From NCBI GenBank assembly GCA_027698105.1, contig JAQERH010000033.1:1-33114 (forward strand): a stretch of 33,114 nucleotides of DNA, in the 5' to 3' direction. Shown here piece after piece: positions 31,701 through 33,114 of this stretch. Source of the stretch: Lachnospiraceae bacterium AM93-12TA. Lineage in GTDB: Bacteria > Bacillota > Clostridia > Lachnospirales > Lachnospiraceae. The position numbers and the translations under genes are program-made. The notes under the pieces are model-generated. The model made no database searches. It had not been told where the DNA came from and worked only from the letters and a program-made list of their open reading frames with translations. Each line of letters starts with the position of its first letter. Position 1 is the stretch's first letter.

Positions 31701-32198
31701 ATGAAGAAACTGCCAGAAGAGGAACGCTATATGCGGGAAGCAATCCGGCAGGCCAAGAAGGCCTGGAAGCTGGAGGAGGTTCCCATAGGATGTGTTATAG
31801 TATATGAAGGAAAAATAATAGGAAGGGGCTACAACCGCAGAACAACCGATGGAAATGTACTGGCTCATGCGGAAATCATCGCGATTCGCAAGGCGTGCCG
31901 TGCTATGGGTGACTGGAGGCTGGAGGGCTGTACCATGTATGTGACTCTGGAGCCCTGTCCAATGTGTGCGGGAGCTATTGTCCAGGCCAGAATTCCTAAA
32001 GTGGTAATTGGGTGTATGAATCCAAAAGCCGGCTGTGCCGGGTCAGTGCTTGATCTGCTCCATGAAGACGGCTTTAACCATCAGGTAGAGACAGAGGTGG
32101 GAACGCTGGGAGAGGAGTGTTCTCAGATGCTCAAGGATTTCTTCCGGGAACTGCGGGAGAAAGGGAAAGAGAGAAAGAAAAAGCAGAAGGAAGAATAA
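31701..32198 (+). CDS. tadA: tRNA-specific adenosine deaminase
   Basis: This 165-residue zinc deaminase converts A34 to inosine in tRNA-Arg(ACG). Zinc ligands His57 (HAEII, with catalytic Glu59) and Cys86/Cys89 (PCPMCAGA) form the cytidine-deaminase fold. The tail is Lys/Glu-rich. TTAGGAG precedes the ATG. It is an isolated gene between nrdG and the rubredoxin-flavoprotein, ending in a terminator. Confidence 0.95.
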   Translation: MKKLPEEERYMREAIRQAKKAWKLEEVPIGCVIVYEGKIIGRGYNRRTTDGNVLAHAEIIAIRKACRAMGDWRLEGCTMYVTLEPCPMCAGAIVQARIPKVVIGCMNPKAGCAGSVLDLLHEDGFNHQVETEVGTLGEECSQMLKDFFRELREKGKERKKKQKEE

Positions 32199-32232
32199 TA
32201 TCCGTATACAGGTACAAGGGCATAAAAGAGAG

Positions 32233-32282
32233 AAAGCGCCGTTTTTCAGCCGGCAGTTGGCCGTGCAGAAAAAGGCGCTTTT
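32233..32282. terminator. Terminator between tadA and the flavoprotein gene
   Basis: AAAGCGCC-G-TTTTTC (32233-32247) pairs with GAAAAAGGCGCTTT (32268-32281) with one bulged G and continues into TTTG. T-rich arms on both sides fit use from either convergent gene. Confidence 0.75.
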
Positions 32283-32329
32283 GTATTCGGGCAGGGAGCT
32301 GAGTGCTTTTTCAGCCTTGCTCAGCCAGC

Positions 32330-32953
32330 CTAGCCGGTAACTTTTTCAAAATCAGAGGCAGGATGCTTACAGATAGGACAGATAAAATCATCTGGAAGAA
32401 CATCGCCTTTATACTCATAGCCGCAGATCCGGCATCGCCAGATGGTAACGCCTTTCTCGCTCTCCGGCTTTGGCTGAGGTTTTGGTTTAATGTGATTCTG
32501 GTAGTAGGTGTAGGTGGTGGACGGAGTATCGCTTAAAACATCCATATCTGTTACACCGGCGATAAACAGAGTATGGGTTCCCAGATCCAGAGTCTGTTCA
32601 ACCTGTGCGGAAATAAAGCCGTTGGTACCTTCCGTCACATAATAAATTCCGTTTTCACTTCGGACAGCATGTTCATAGCCGTCAAATTTATCGACATTAC
32701 GGCCGGACTGGAAGCCGAACCGCTTGAAAATGGAAAAGTCTGCTGCTTCGCTTAAAATAGAAACATTAAATTTTCCGGAGGCCAGAACCATGTCATGGGT
32801 AAAATTGCTTTTATTTACCGCTATGCTGATTCGGTTTGGGGCAGCTGTTACCTGTCCGGCTGTATTGATGATGCAGCCGTTATCTTTGCCGTTCAGGCTG
32901 GTGGTCAGAACGAACAGGCCATAGGTCAGATTAAACATGGTTTTGTCATTCAT
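32330..32953 (-). CDS. hrb: Flavin reductase-like / rubredoxin fusion (Hrb type)
   Basis: This 207-residue protein is a high-molecular-weight rubredoxin. An N-terminal FMN-binding flavin-reductase split-barrel domain (about 1-150) is joined through a Lys/Pro linker (KPKPQPKPE) to a C-terminal rubredoxin. The iron ligands are CRICG and CPIC (about residues 169-200). In anaerobes such fusions pass electrons from NAD(P)H to flavodiiron proteins for oxygen or NO removal. The ATG at 32953 has AAAGGAG 7 nt upstream; an upstream ATG two codons earlier lies too close. The partner enzyme is not in the window. Confidence 0.88.
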   Translation of the reverse strand: MNDKTMFNLTYGLFVLTTSLNGKDNGCIINTAGQVTAAPNRISIAVNKSNFTHDMVLASGKFNVSILSEAADFSIFKRFGFQSGRNVDKFDGYEHAVRSENGIYYVTEGTNGFISAQVEQTLDLGTHTLFIAGVTDMDVLSDTPSTTYTYYQNHIKPKPQPKPESEKGVTIWRCRICGYEYKGDVLPDDFICPICKHPASDFEKVTG

Positions 32954-33015
32954 GGGCATACTCCTTTCGAATAATAGGTAATGGTGCATTTTTCAGAAAA
33001 GTAGTTATATTTTTT

Positions 33016-33044
33016 ATTATAGTATGAATATGATGGAAAGTAAA
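33016..33044 (-). promoter_or_regulatory. Promoter of the flavin reductase-rubredoxin gene
   Basis: On the minus strand TTTACT (33044-33039) and TATAAT (33021-33016) are 17 bp apart, about 60 bp before the ATG. Confidence 0.65.
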
Positions 33045-33114
33045 TGGGGATTTCACTGGCCGCAGGACAAACGCATGAGTAAATAAATTGTGAACAAATC
33101 CCCTTTTTCTGGTA

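Noticed and set aside
33046..33103. GGGGATTT/AAATCCCC inverted repeat at the right edge as a terminator
   Set aside because: The loop is over 40 nt and the associated gene would be beyond the window, so it cannot be supported.

Overview
The window looks like chromosome from an anaerobic, spore-forming Firmicute, most likely a Lachnospiraceae / Clostridium cluster XIVa gut species. The grounds are the sporulation genes (spoVG, spoVT, yabP, yabQ, spoIIE), the clostridial glgC-glgD pair, an L-cysteine desulfidase, a rubredoxin-flavoprotein, an anaerobic ribonucleotide reductase activase, strong AGGAGG ribosome binding sites and several GTG/TTG starts. The species assignment is inference.

Layout. 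(1) 1-52 looks like the right end of an IS200/IS605-type element whose body lies outside the window. (2) 81-5788 carries an amidohydrolase, an AbgT-family transporter, an AEC-family permease and a zinc alcohol dehydrogenase. The first two sit behind a textbook sigma-54 -24/-12 promoter with an upstream inverted repeat that could bind an enhancer-binding protein. (3) 5891-8839 (minus) is a YhaO/YhaN (SbcD/SbcC-like) nuclease-ATPase pair. (4) 8998-10389 (minus) is asnS with a structured leader. (5) 10769-13511 is glgC-glgD followed by spoVG. (6) 13657-16318 is a LysR regulator divergent from a cysteine desulfidase gene, separated by a large structured intergenic region. (7) 16381-26566 follows the Bacillus order spoVT - mazG - (hup) - rqcP - yabP - yabQ - divIC - spoIIE - tilS - hpt - ftsH. 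It is interrupted between rqcP and yabP by an AT-rich divergent pair, an unknown 221-residue protein and an XRE regulator. (8) 26641-29070 holds a candidate small RNA and a GH13 alpha-amylase-family enzyme. (9) 29152-29369 has tRNA-Tyr and tRNA-Leu. (10) 29465-32953 has a low-complexity protein of unknown function, nrdG, tadA and a flavin reductase-rubredoxin fusion.

How the genes work together. Region 7 couples the transition to sporulation (SpoVT, SpoIIE phosphatase, YabP/YabQ) with division (DivIC) and core housekeeping (TilS, Hpt, FtsH, RqcP, HU). The spoIIE promoter has the unusual 21-bp spacer known for the Spo0A-dependent spoIIE promoter of Bacillus subtilis. Region 2 looks like an inducible unit for uptake and hydrolysis of an amide or peptide-like compound. 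The most novel-looking items are the XRE/unknown-gene module inside the conserved sporulation cluster, the C-rich small RNA candidate at 26738-26829, the yabP ribosome binding site embedded in an intrinsic terminator, and the structured element at 14678-14843.
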